This document shows, in pieces, positions 33,870 through 48,210 of a stretch of 64,000 bases of DNA. The stretch comes from Prostheceraeus crozeri (taxonomy: Eukaryota > Platyhelminthes > Polycladida > Euryleptidae): positions 174,950 through 238,949 of the forward strand of contig CAJQUW010005335.1 in the NCBI GenBank assembly GCA_907163375.1, in the 5' to 3' direction. Numbering within the stretch: position 1 is the stretch's first letter; every line of letters begins with the position of its first letter. The notes beneath the pieces were generated by a model that was not told the origin of the DNA, did no database searches, and saw only the letters and a list, made by a program, of their open reading frames with translations. The position numbers were made by a program, and so were the translations under genes.

Positions 33870-36800
33870 ATTGATCGAAACTGCAGTAAGCCTAAGATAA
33901 AGTCGAGATTCTTAAAAATATGTGCGAGCTACCGTGCTTATAAAATAAAATTGATGCAAAATGTGTGATTGATGAATAAAGGGTCATGTTCTACAAATTT
34001 TTGGTGACGCCAAAATGAGTGACGCCCAATGAGTTGCGGTGTCCAATTTATCGAAAAAATTCACTGAGAAGTTTCAGTGAGAGCTAGGCCTTTTCATTAT
34101 ATATGTCCGCTTTTTAGACTTACAATAATGTCCATAAAAAGTAATTTTGCCATTCCCATGGTGTCACAAATGTTAGAAAATCTTCCGATACCCGTAGATG
34201 AAGATTCAGAATTTTTAGTGAAAAGTTGCAAATGTTTTGTTTTTCATCCTAGATACATCAGAATTCTAGTATCAGGGAAAGTTTATGTTCCACTGGTCTG
34301 GGTAGAATCTGTCGTAGCAGTAATGGTCTTTGCCTCAAATTGATGATCGTTACTTTATATTCAAGCGTCAGATACTTGCGAGAAGTGTTGACATCAATCA
34401 ATCTCTGAAACAATTGTAGCAGATTATGTCAGAGGGCATTGATGGCTTCTGTGCCCAAAACAGGACATACCTTCTTATTCAAAAATGGAAACGCGGTAAT
34501 AAATCAATAGAGTACGTGAGAAATTGTCATATATTGACATCCGAAGCAAATTCACCATTTAAACACAGTATCAATTTTTTTGTCAGTTGGTACGAAATTT
34601 ATGCTTTTTGTGCATACACTGTAGAATGACCGAGGAGCACCAGATTGAAGAACAAATCTATAGAGTGTTAGAGCGATATATCGTGAATGACTGCAAATTC
34701 ACATGCATCAATTTCTCTAAACAATTACTTGCTATTCCCGGAAAACATATTGGCAAATAACTGATAGCTTGGTACAATGAGATAACTGCAGCAAACTATC
34801 AGTTAGCACCAACGCTCAGTAAAAGATCATTCAATATTAGCAAATTTACATGATATGGCGTGAGCATCAATAAATCCAAAAATTTAGGATGTCTTTTACT
34901 CAAAAGTGTCTCCAAATATTTTTTGACCAATTTCGATAAATCATTTTTATTTCTAATTAAAAAAGAACTTCAAAAGATTACTGGATGACGCGAATCGGTG
35001 CACTGAAGGGCGTGAATTTTGATCGCATTGACGTTTCACACCTAGGTTTCAATTATAATTGATTCATTTTCTGTTCAGCGAGTCACAACAAATATGGAAG
35101 GAAAAGTATTTTAAGCAAGTAATATCATAATCTATGTAGGAGAGCATGATTTAATTATACACAATATCAATTTCAATATCAATCTAAACTTTTAATCTCT
35201 ATCGCATGAAAATGAAACTTTTTGAAAATCTCGGCTATGTCATAAATAAGCGATGCAATTCCTGATGCCGAGAAAAAGTGAAACATTAATTCAAGTTCCT
35301 GATAAAATATTTTAGGCCACAAAATCTCAATTCCCCCGACCTCAGAATTCCGAAAGATCATGCTGAATGCTGCGTACCCCGCCATTGCCTCTCTTATTAC
35401 GATATACCGTACATATTTTGGCATTCCAGCGGTCATTCCTCTCGAAAGTGTTTTTCGGCATTCGGTATAGCGTTACAACATCGCCGACAGAGTTTCTTAC
35501 ACGGCAAGTTGTAGATTGTGGCGACATTGTTTCTGACCTTTCTGATTTTCTTGATGTTGGAGACAAATGAGAAAATCGTGAATCTCGACAAAGTGGACTG
35601 ATAAAGTACCGGTTCCTTTACAATTGTCGAATGGTCAGCCGCTGGAAAACAATAATCTTCAGCTACTGCTTTCATAGCAATGCCTGTTCACGGCACATTA
35701 TTGCTCCCTGTGTGAATGCCCTATCAAAACCTTTTATAGGGTACCGGGTGTTGAATTTTCAAGGCTTTGAACAAACATGCTGAACACTTGTCGAAAGCTC
35801 AAAAAAGACTTTCTTCGCTTGAATGATGAATCGTGAAATAATCATAGTTTATAGCTGCTTATTTTGTAGTTGCGGCACTTTTTATCATCATTCTCGTCAC
35901 TGCTAGGCTGCGGGCATCCACTATCAGGGAGTTAATCCTTGAAGTCTGAGTTTTCCAATTTTCCAATGCAGAAAACAAGTTGAACAAAAGGTCAGTATTA
36001 CAAGAATTATCGAGTTTCAGAAAATGGATATTTGTTTTCATAATTTACTTTAGTTGACAAATTGCGTTTGACTAGAAATGTCACGAATTATGCTGCACCG
36101 CATAACCTTCTGATCAGCAGACAGAATTGAAGACAAGCTACTGACCAACTTTACCGACCTTTTGTCGCTTGAATGCCTTGTGTAAATTTGTCTTTCAGCC
36201 TCGCCGGTGAGACTTCAATAATGCAATCAATTGAACACTAAATAATATCTAGGAACTCATGCTTCAGAAATGTGATGATTTTCTATGGCAATTACGTCAA
36301 TCATTTCTGCGGCAATGCGTTAATCATGAGCCGCAAAAGATGGAAGGCAAACAAAGTGCTCGCTTCACAGAATTAGACAAGTCATCTCCTCTTCTGTTTG
36401 ACAAGAAAGGAAACAGTGTAGCATGTAAAGCTAATGAAATGGCACAATCTGCTGACATAGTATCATAGTAATCGAACAATGATCAACCAGTTCAACACTA
36501 AACACGCCAAACTGTGTAGATAAATATTCAGTGGCTGCTAACAGCTAGATTCATACAGTCGATGTCAAGGTCGACAAAGAAGCTTGTGAACGTTTTTCGT
36601 GCACCTGCCACTTTTTTAATGATGATCGAGGGCCCAACATTATTGAGAAAATTTTTGCGCAATGATCGGAAATCTTCGAATCTGAAGGAATCGTGAGATC
36701 GTACCATTTTGAAGGAATTCACAGCAATCCGCAAGCGACGCATGACTATTTTTCCTATCTCTGTAAGGTATTACAAATTTCTTATTGCCCACCTAGTAAG

Positions 36801-38330
36801 TCCGTGCATGTGCCATAGTTTTCAGCTTGCACTTCTAACAAAGTTACACGGTGAAACAATCTAATTCTCTGGTCCCCTACCCCCACCACCGTTACATTCA
36901 AAATAGACCTTTCGAGAACGACTTTCTCCCCAGACCGACTGGGTTTTGACTGATTAACCAGCATCTCCCTTTCTCTCTAGCAACCGCTAATAATCAAGAG
37001 TATTAAAATCATTTTTTAGTTTCCTCGCTTTCTTCTTACTTAGAATTATTGATATTTGAGGTCAAACGTAAATATGCAAAAAGATAACTAACATGCAACA
37101 ACCAAAAGATTGCTGAATTTTTTTGATATAAGCAACGTCATATGCTAGTGAAGTGATCTTTCTGTAGCGACTAAAATGTCTTCATTGTATTGATGACGGT
37201 TGGGCTAATCCGTGTCCATGCAATGCGAAGTTTGGACAGACTTTTTGATGGGACTTTGACATCGGACTTAGCATTTTTACATGGGTGGTAGTGGGGAAAA
37301 TATTCGATGTCAGAGCTTCATTTCTCTATATTTGCCTCGACGAATTCGGTCATGTCCATGCAAGCTTGTATTTTTAAGTGTTAAGTCGTTAACCCCGGTG
37401 AGGAAGCATTAATGTCCGGCAACCAGAACGATTTTCTGTAGAGAACTAGGCCGAAAAGGAGATTTTCACAGAATGATCTACACCCTATTCCTTCTACGAA
37501 TCAGTGTGTCTGCCGAGTTCCTCCGCTTCTTGTCAGACACGATCAAAGAAAGTGCATGTAAATCTAATGGATTGCAGTTTGTGGCTAAAGTGAAGTCTGT
37601 CATGATTTCGCTTATTGAATTAGAAATACTAAGTCTAGAGCCATAATTTCAAACATGGAATGTCTTCAGGTCATTTCCTATGACACGCATATGTTATTAT
37701 CATGCCTCTGATCGGCGATATTATGCGTACATGTGGTTAAATGTGGAATGAATCTCTCAAAATGCTTTTGTTTGCCACAATTCGGAGGCTTTCCAAATCT
37801 GAATGTGTTTGGCTTCATAAACAGGGGTGCATGGACATGATGGGCTAAATAAACCGTAGACATTTCATGTCGAAAATTATGATTCTGGGCTCAGCACTTT
37901 TCACATAATCAGAGAAAACATAGAATATTTAATTTTTGCCAAAAACTTCAATCTGCATCCAACTGGATTTACATACGCTTTTTTATCGTGTCTGACAAGA
38001 AGATGAACCTGATAGAACACGGCAGAATGGTAGACCTGGCTGTAGGCATGCGGTGTGCATCATTCCACGAGTCTCTCCCTTCAGAAACTCGTTCTGGATG
38101 CTGGACGATCATTTCTATCGATTGAAATATATTGTTCTACCGTGTCAGTTTTCTAAAAGTGCAACACAATAAACGTAACTTTTCTCTATGAAGACATCGT
38201 CAACAAAACCTTTAGGTTCATAATCGTGAGATACAATGATTGGAAACACAAAGCGTTGACATTCTTATATTTCATCTGAATAGAAATCAATACAGTCCAA
38301 AAGATAAACACTTATGTCATCAAAAAAGCA
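33870..38330. other. No gene recognised
   Basis: About 4.5 kb with many small frames on both strands (up to about 90 codons) and no domain that I recognise. A 36.2-36.5 kb plus-strand frame lacks similarity I can name. It is probably old degraded repeat DNA. Confidence 0.4.
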
Positions 38331-38339
38331 CAAGAAAGC

Positions 38340-39730
38340 AAAACTAACATGAATTCAAAAAAGCTGCTGTGTTAATAGGAAATGTAGAGTGCCTCCTCAA
38401 AGTATTCATGAGTTCAATATAATATTGATTTGAACGTGGAAAACGAGGTGGGGTCATGTGATGCCGGGGATGAAGCTCGGACTGTTCGGTTTTGCGAAAA
38501 AGTTTGATGGCATTATTCATCAAAACATTCTTGCCGGTTTGATAGTTCACAAATACAGTCGGGTTTGTGAATAATGCGATGACAGCGTCTGTTGAAAGAA
38601 TTGATTCTGTCCAAATTTTTCACAGGCAATAATGATAGCTTGAGCTTTCTGACATTTAACTGCAAATAGATATTGCAGCACTTTTCAGTAACATGTTGGA
38701 ATGCATCACACAACATTTTCAGATGAAAATTCCTCCCCTCTCTTTGTATATGAGAGTTGTGTCGTCAGCGCAACTCATATGTGAAAAATTGAGGCTACGA
38801 AATAGGTTAGGGGAGTAAAAAATAAATAGAGAGGGGTCAATTATAGAGCCTGGTGGAACACCAGTGTTGACACGTGCTGGAGAGCTGAGAACATTATCGA
38901 TTTTGACAAAGACTAGAAGCAGTCCATGATGTAAAATCCAATTAGAATAAAATTAGATGAGGTATCGAAACCTTCGTAAAATCTAATAAGCGGTCGATTA
39001 TGTAAACGAAGATCCAAATGGCTGAGGGCTTTGGGATGTAAGCAGATTGAGAGTCGCTATTACTTTGAATAAATAGGGGCTTCACCTGACTAAAGAAAAA
39101 CTTTTTCAACAGTTTCGATGGCAGAGGCAGAAGAGAAATCGGTCGAGGAGCATCTATGCATGGAATGACACAAAATGTCTGCAACTTTCGACAGCTTGGA
39201 CATGCAGCCGTCGATGATATACGAATTGAAAGTATGGCAGAGCGGTTCGTCAAGAAACAAGGGTTTTTCTTTTTGTAATCAACCCGGACTACCATTTTTT
39301 GCTGCAGCCTTCAGATTCAAAGTTAACAGAAGTTTGCTGCTTTCACTTTTTCTCTGACTACCAAGTCGGCTAACCTTGACAACACCATTCATGGAGGAAC
39401 CAATGCATGACAGTATTTCTGCTACTTGCTCAGAATATCTCCTCCTGCATTCCTCTCAACTACACCTGATATTATGAGGTCATTTTCTCTTCGCTTTCAT
39501 TTAGAGAGCTTTTCGAATCATCTAAAAATTCAGCGTCAGAGTTCTGAGTCTACAAGACCACAATTTCTTTTTCAAACGTGCTCACCTTCCTCTTAAGCTC
39601 TTGTATTTCACCTGCCAACGATCTAAATTGCTCTAAAAATGAGTCAAGGTGTTCAGCCTTCATCACCTCCTCAGAAAAATCCAGCAAAGTAGTTATTTTT
39701 CGGCTTATTCTGGACCAAAGTTATCAGTTG
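38340..39730 (-). pseudogene. Old LINE with ORF1-to-RT internal deletion
   Basis: The minus strand first reads an ORF1-like coiled coil (about 39680-39560: FLEQFRSLAGEIQELKRKV), then an RRM-type start (ENDLIISGV, about 39490). Soon after comes the RT: RPISLLPLPSKLLKKFF (about 39150), GVPPGSIIDPSLFIFYSP (motif B region, about 38860) and the catalytic CADD near 38760-38772. A degraded C-terminal region continues to about 38340. The endonuclease is missing between ORF1 and RT, and many stops and shifts are present. The type is R1/I/CR1-like, not resolved. Confidence 0.65.
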
Positions 39731-40624
39731 TACCATGACATCAAGCATTTAATTTTTGTTCATGGATTTCTTTACTTAAAATGAATGACTCGAACTCAGG
39801 ATGTGTGAAGCTGCAATCACGTCAACGACTTAAAACAGAAAATCAAAACACAGTTGCCAATGCGAGATAGATTACAACCACTTGATCTGAGAATTGTGAT
39901 AATCGTTTTGTGATCAAATTAACTTTGACGTCAACACCCTTGATGCTGTCTTACTTGCAAACTTGCTGCCAAATCAGCCTGAATGGCGTTCAACGACGCG
40001 TGGGTCGAAAACGGCAATTCCGCTGCCGCAAAGGAAATTCAAAGTAAGGCGATGACATATTCAACACTGACAGAACCGGAGAAGCAGAATGATATAAAGT
40101 TGACGACCAATAGATGGATAAAACTGGAGAAGATTTTCTATGCAGCACAATTCAACGATGATAAAGACGCGAAGACACAACTGTTCAGCTCAGCTAGTTT
40201 CTCAGACTTTTTCTTAGCGCGCACCACTTGACAGCCGGAATCTCTGCCGCGTACTACACATACTACTTAAGTAATTATTAGCAGTAATTATGAAAATGAT
40301 GGACGTTCAGTCAAGATAATGAAAATTGGTGCTGTAGAGAAATTATAAAGCTTAGGCTATAAACATTGTCGACAAGCTATGTTCACATAAAATCAAAAGC
40401 TGATAACCATAGTTTTCAACCTCTCCATAGAGCTAGATAATTATTTCTATCATGTACAATTTTACTAATCATGAAGGTTTGAAAATATAAATAATAAACA
40501 GTCATCAGATAAAAAAATATCATCTTTCCAATTAAATAAATCATGAATCAAAAATTCTGGAGATAAGAACAAACTGAATTTCGTTAGGTAGAAGTAAATT
40601 TATAAATAAACAAAAACACCAAAT

Positions 40625-40670
40625 TCATCAACGAGCGCTTTCGTCCGCTCTATTTCATGTTGAGCACGGA
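40625..40670 (-). repeat. Stem-loop resembling Penelope-element termini
   Basis: The minus strand reads ATAGAGCGGACGAAAGCGCTCG, with a GAGCG/CGCTC stem closing a GACGAAAG loop, followed by TTGATGAATTTGGTG. It uses the same stem as the 22873-22884 motif. No Penelope coding sequence is adjacent, so it may be a solo terminus or chance. Confidence 0.3.
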
Positions 40671-41364
40671 ATTCAATAGCAAATCAGCGGCATGACGATG
40701 CTAGTACAAAATAACAATAGTCAGTTAGTCATCAAGGCAGACGAAGAGTGAACAAGACATCTTTCTGTACACAAAGGTAGGGTGCGAACCATTTAATGCA
40801 CAGTGCCTCGCAGATGCAAGTAAATTTGCGGAAAACTGACACATACAGAATGTTCACGCGTACCACCTGAAACGCCTTAGCGTACCACTACTGGTGCATG
40901 TGCCACAGTTTCTGAAATACTGAGCTAATGGCCATTAGGATATAACACACTAGCATATCTTAGAAGCAATTCTCATACGATGATGAAAGTCATCCCAGTA
41001 GCCATTTATAATAGAATATAATGCTTACTAATTTAAATTATTAGTTAAAGTAGTCCTAATGATGACTGATGGCGTTCTCCAATCCGCAAGTGTACAGAGG
41101 CAATGCTACTGTAACCATTGGATTAATCAGTTCTTAAAAGAACTCAATGTAGCTTTCTCGTGGCAACGAATTAAAATTGATCAGCTTTGGCCCAATATCT
41201 GGTAAAAATGGAAATCTTAAGACTTGTACTGTAATACTACTCATTCTTGCTGTTAATATACTAATACCATAGATTCCAAACACTGCCGTATACACGTTCA
41301 AAACAGACATCTAATATACTGTACCGACTACAGATGCTGATAGTGGAAATAGAATAAGACAATT

Positions 41365-41870
41365 ATGGTCACCATAGGTTGAGGAAATTAAAAATGGATA
41401 TAATAAACAACAGGAAACCGATGAATAAAAATTGGAAAAGTGGAGGTAAAATATGGAAATACAACGATCCTACTACACCAATTATAAGTGAACTATATCT
41501 AACACTACACAAAGTGGATAATGGTAAGAGTGGATAAGTGGAAAGTGGATAATGGAGGTAAACAATATAACTACAATGACACTCTACTACACCGAAAGCA
41601 ATGAAACTATACACACTATACCTAAGACTACACATGGAAAATACTATTTCTTCACTTGAATTTGTTATCGCCAGTTTCTTCATCCGTCTATAGTACTTCA
41701 TGTAATTCCACATTTCTTCATTTGAATTACAATACATCGACCACTACTTCAGCTACCGATTAAGGGATATAAAACATAATGCTGCAGTCCATCAGTCATC
41801 AGCAGGTACTCGTCTAGTTGTGTTTCGACCCCTAACCTGAACACTCAAACCCAGACGAGCGGGGTCTCAC
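41365..41870 (+). other. Possible solo LTR or promoter-like segment
   Basis: A TATA-like GGGATATAAAA at about 41763-41773 is followed 30-40 bp later by a CAGTCATCAGCAGG initiator-like region. A GC-richer tract then ends CTCACACATAGTGGCTGAC, which superficially resembles an LTR end next to a TGG primer-binding site. There is no gag or pol nearby and no second LTR. Repeats of GTGGATAAGTGG/GTGGATAATGG lie upstream at about 41515-41560. Confidence 0.2.
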
Positions 41871-42399
41871 ACATAGTGGCTGACAAAATACTGAATAGGT
41901 AATGATATGTCTTGAAAGATATGCCACAAAGATAAATCAGACATCATTCAATTGATGTCAAATAATTTTGGACTGCTGCTGATCATGAGATGGGCAACGA
42001 ACTAAAATGTACAAGTAGCCTCCAAGCAAACAACGCACATGCAGTGGAGGGATCCAGTGAAGGCAAAACTCCATTTAGTGCTAACAGTAGAACACAACGA
42101 AATAAGGAAATGAGAAATAGTAACAGAAAATGGATAGCAGAATGGCAAATAAGCAGGCGGAATAATAGCAACGTTTCCTCTACATAGCGCCAGAACAAAT
42201 AGAACAAATTTGAAAACAATATCTAGAATCATGTTGAAAAAGACAATATCTTTGAATATCTACATGACGAGGTGGGTGTTTTGTGGACGTGGGACATTAC
42301 TCGTTCATCAGGACATCATATGTAGCCGTTGACAGATGTTTTATATAATAATAATATAATGTTGTTTGCACATTGAACGTATTCTGAGGCCTAATTTAA

Positions 42400-42540
42400 A
42401 AGGAGCAGGCTCAAGCTTGGCTGACAAGTTTACAGATCTGTGGCTATTTCGTCAAAGTATGTGTTTCGGATTCGAATTCTACCGGAAGCTGGTCTGCGTG
42501 TGCAGGCGAATTAGTTTTTAATAAACAGTGAATCTTTTTT
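42400..42540 (+). other. Possible tRNA-related fragment
   Basis: TTGGCTGACAAG (weak A-box) and CGGATTCGAATTC (good B-box core) lie about 50 bp apart. Flanks do not form an acceptor stem, and no tail is obvious. Low-confidence SINE remnant. Confidence 0.2.
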
Positions 42541-42544
42541 GACA

Positions 42545-45500
42545 GCTACATAATCCGTCATTGCCTATAAAATATGAATGCGATGCGACAGTCAATTAAC
42601 ATCTACTTTTGAAGTTGAGTTCAAGCGATCAAGTGCACGCCTGTCAATTTGGAGAAAATGTCATTTCCACAGATCGACAGAAAAATGAATCAAACTGCAG
42701 TTCTCCTGTCTATAGTTAGCACAGTTAAAGGCACATTCAGGAGCCAAAGACTAACATCAGTATTGTCATAAACATTAAGTGGCCAGTTTACCCAAGGTTT
42801 TGTGGAATAATAGAACAGTACTGCGTGCTTTTCAGAGACTAAACACAGCCGTCGGGTTCGTATTTCAAAGCCAATGTCGGTCAATACTACAACCAGTGTT
42901 ATTGAAGGAGATTAGCAAATTCAATTATGGATTTGCAATCGCATCAGGGTTTCAAAATTAGCAACCCGGTCATGAATCTCACAACAAACTCGGCAGAGTT
43001 CAGAATTCGGTCGAGAAATTGCTATTTCCAATGACCCGTAAAACAAGATGATGACGCTGCATTAACTCTTTCATGGTCTCAAGTGATGTGATGAAATCGC
43101 GGCCAAGATAAGCCGCTATTCTCACACCAGAAAACACGAATGTATATGGAATTTTCAGGCACATAAATGCTTTCATTAAAATTGTGCGAATGATTTATCT
43201 CGTGATTGTTTGCAGCGCCAAGTTAAAAGTCGAAAATTATAAACTTGGCTGGTTTGATAGTATTGGAAGTCAATCACTTGCTTCGTAATCAGAAAATGGA
43301 ATGTGTTGTCAGGGTGTGGATTAGGAGAGATAGAGGCGTATCACAAATGGGTGGTAGATGTGATAGACAATACCCGAGAAAAATCTCTCCAGTCATTGCA
43401 AGCCACATAGTTATACAAAAAAAATTAAAAAGTCCCAATAATTTTGATGAATTGCGGGCTACATATTATGATTTCCGAAACCCAAGGTTGGACCTTGGTA
43501 TTGGGTGATCTTGGGTGCTCTAACCAAGGTTCCAAAAACATCGGTCATGAAAATAAACTTTGCACAAGTTTTAAATGCTGTTTTCGGCTAATTTTTCACT
43601 AGTTTTTTGATATGCGACCAGCCATTTAAAGAAAACAGAATTAATAAGTTTCGAATTCATAACGTCAACGAATATTATGTGAAATTATGTGATTGGGCCT
43701 TATGCATGCAAGGGCGTTCACAAATGTGTTATGTAGTAGGATTATTAGGGCATGAATCACTGTATCCGCATTTCATAGACTTCAAGCATGTTCTACAAGT
43801 TCTGCTTGTAAGTAAATAAACATTTGAATATAACGTGCGACATAATGCAAATATCAAGAAAGTATGGCAGGTTTAAAGTACATTCATGGGAACAGACAAG
43901 TAGATCAAGATGTTCTTCAAAGCAAGTGGAAATTTTAAGATACAGATGCTGGCTTCATTTTTCACATAGCAATGGACTATTAAGCAATAATGCAATTTGC
44001 TAACGGTAAACATGACAGTGACATTCATGATAGCATGTCGCATTGCTCAACAGTATCCAATATCTATACACTATACATATCTACACAATATCTATACAAA
44101 CAATTGTAATATACACAAGACCAGAGACTGTTTCTTTGTCATTTTGTTTCTTAAATTTTCACTCTATTTCAATTTTTCCTTTTTTTGCGAAATTCTTGCT
44201 CAATTTTATATCACCCAGAAATTTAAAGTATGATCATCGTCATCATTTTTTGCTATTTTAATTCAGGTGATTTAAAAGCATTCGTATTTATTTTATTGAT
44301 CGCAGTGCTTTAGTGTAACGTACTTAGAATTAGGATGCTGTGTTATTTACTTATTATTAAAACAAGCCTTAACTGTAACCACCATGAGGATAGATGCTGA
44401 GGTCATCCGAAATCTCGAAATAGTCTTCAAAAATGGTTTTTCGTTGCTCTTGATATTCAGCAAAAAATTTAGAAATGTCGAAAAGGTGTATTTGAAAAAT
44501 GCAAAACTAGATTTAGACATTGAGCTCTACGAAAATTGTTTAAAGCATAACTTGCTGCCTAAGTTCACAAATATAATATTTATTTATTTTCATTATATCA
44601 TATTCTACACATAGCATATTTGACAAATAATTGATAATTGACCATATTCGACCAAAAGCATCAAAAAATCTAAAAAATACAACTAGCCCTTACTGTGCAT
44701 GCAAATATTGACAATATGCAAATGGGAATGAATTGTGTTTTCGGATAACAAAAATTGAATTAAAATTAAATATGATGTCAAGACGTTTATATAAATTCAT
44801 TATCACCAATTAGATTCGATGTGAATCATGCAGTGATTAAACAAATGCTATCTGAGTTATAATTTAGTATCCTGTCCTTACGGTCCCCTATTACTTGTCT
44901 AAATGCACAAAGCCATTATATCATTTGATCATTCATTGTCATTATGCTTTGATTGATTTGTATGTTCATGACTGTCGCAACTCTCATGTTGGAAGGGCTT
45001 TGAGATGGAAGAAAACTCTCTCTCATCCCTCTCTCTCTTCTCTCTCTCTCAAAATTCAAAATTCAAAATTCAAGGGTTTTATTTTTCTGTCGAAAAAATA
45101 CCCAGAGAAGAATCACAGATATATGAAGATAGGAGGGATGACCATCACCAATGTTGTTAATGTCAATGTAATGTAATTTTCAGTTAATGTCAACACATGA
45201 TTCACATGAAAGGATGATGTGAATATTTTATAATAAACATATATTGAAGGAGAGGAGACATCATCCATGAAATTAATTGAAATATATATATCCATGTCAG
45301 TCAAATGCATGTAATAATTTCAATGTTATATATTTATTGGCATATAATTATTACTATTTTTCATTTAAATTTTATTTATTTCACATGATTCAGCAACAAC
45401 ACTATCCATCACACTTATTTATTATTTTAAGGCGGAGATCGGTCGATATTTTGCAAGACATATTAGAAATCACAAAGCCCTTAGAATTCAAAACATTAAA

Positions 45501-45690
45501 TCCGGTTAAGTTCAGATACATATAATTGCTACAGTTATTCAGTTCTACATTAATCTTTACATAATAAGTTAGATAGGGAATATATATCTCACCTGTAAAT
45601 TAGATGGTAACAATTAATGGTAATGCAGGTATTCGTTGGCACCGATCTCCGCGACGTGTGTATAGTAATTCAACAACGCTTGGATTACAG
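42545..45690. other. No gene recognised
   Basis: AT-rich, frames under 95 codons, no domain. Contains a short CT-rich run (45015-45052) followed by three copies of AAAATTC before 45075. Confidence 0.45.
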
Positions 45691-45693
45691 TTG

Positions 45694-46275
<582 letters not shown>

Positions 46276-46289
46276 CATACACACACGCA

Positions 46290-48205
46290 CGCACACTTTC
46301 TCTAACTCAGCATTTCCGCTCATTCCTGCTACGTGTTCTTGCTTCTTAGGACTATCTTAATCGTGACATAGGCGGCAAAGATCAATGAAAGCCGAAATCC
46401 GGACTGCGTCAGCTTTATATTTGAAACATCATCATTTCATAGTCTGCAGTCAAATTAATTGTTGACTTCATGGCTTAGTCAAGACGAACGTTTGTACATC
46501 TGCAAATTATATCTATTGTTAAGTAAGTGTTATTTACGCATTTATGGACGAACCTTTGAAATACATCATGTTTTGTTTACAACTGGACTATTACCTCTAA
46601 CCGCAATTTGCATAAGATTTTACCACTGATGTAATCGCTTGTTCACCAGTAGATGAAGTGAGATTACGATAAACATTGATTCGTATGCTTGATCATTCAG
46701 ACCTTTTCTCGTTGATGTACATACATGTAGTTAAACTGAGGACGGCATTTATGTTTTCGTCGTTTTATGACAAAGGCTGCTTGCAATGATAACTGAGCGG
46801 TATTCGATGTGTTGGACATGACAATATATTTTTAAAGCACGAAAATGATTCAGACCTTGAGCGTTGATGGTCACGTAGCAAAAGTTAACGTGTAGGCAAT
46901 TAAGGTGAAATTTTTTTGAGACAATTTTTCGGTTCTTCCTCGAATACGGAGGAATTTAAATCAATTCAAATTAAAGCATAGAAATAAACTATCTGAAGTT
47001 CTCTAGAATGGACATTGACTCAAGGTCGCAGCACATCCGGGGGAACTAAGTTGGGGCATGAAGAACCAATTAAAAGCTTCGATTTACTCATGTGACTGAT
47101 TTTAACCCAATGATACAGACGTTGGCAGGTGCATCTAAGTGAAAATGCGTGCGATTTATGTGCCGTTATTGTGAATTGCATGAAGCTTAATTTCCATTCT
47201 AGAGATTTTATTGTCGTCAATTTTTATGGATTAAAGTGATCGTTGAATTCATCGCATCCCACTTTGCTTCGACCATTCCACCAATACAAAGGTCTGTTTT
47301 TGCTCTGCATGGGTGGACCAGTGGTTTCAGATATCAAAATCGAGAAAATATACTACTTTGCAGATCAGTTTGACCCACCTGCAATGCGCATGCATCCATT
47401 AATGCTGAAGAAAAGTAAACGAAGAGCATGATCACATTGAAGCTCACACTGAAAGCATGATACTCAAATAAAGTGCCTACACCTTCTTAGTAGCTATAAC
47501 GTGACAAGCCTAAACGAATTTGTGGTCTTATCTCTCTTTCATAATCTACAAACAGCGCATGTGGATAGGAGATTATTTGTAATGTTTATATGTGTTGATG
47601 GCATGAAATAGTGGTAGCCAACCCAAATGTAATACAGGGTGCAGCTTAAAAAACATGACTAAATTATAATGAAGCACAACTTTCTAATTATTCAACAGAA
47701 ATTAACAAATAAGGTCTCATTTTGAAGCCAATACACATCCTTATGACCATAATGGAAGCGGAAGCCTACTTCCAATTCTTCACCTAAACGTTGATCATCA
47801 TGGCGAGATCTTTCTGCTGCAGATGATCACGCAATATTAATTGGGTGATGACTGGAGCAACCTTCAGCAGAAACGCCTTGTAATCGAACGCCAGTAATTT
47901 CGTGTTTTCTTGTTAACCATGTTTTATTGAACATTTTCCCCTTCCTCTATCAATCTTGTATAAAAAGCAAAATTATATGTATTAATTTATCCAAGCCACC
48001 AGGCGCAACACATTTGCAATATGTTAGCAAATTTGTATTGCAGGCTATATGAGAGCGTAATTTACCGGTTTGGTTCATCGTGTGAATATTAGATGCTACA
48101 ATCAGGCATTATATCAATAAATTTACATGCATTCAATATAGGGATATCACATTGTAATATCACAGGGATTTAGTGCACTTGACAAAGTGTGTCATTGGTA
48201 TAAAT
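46290..48205. other. No gene recognised
   Basis: Unique-looking AT-rich DNA with frames of 66 codons or fewer. No domain or repeat boundary recognised. Confidence 0.45.
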
Positions 48206-48210
48206 AGTGA

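Noticed and set aside
42400-42540. Functional tRNA gene
   Set aside because: A B-box core is present, but there is no acceptor stem and no proper anticodon arm.
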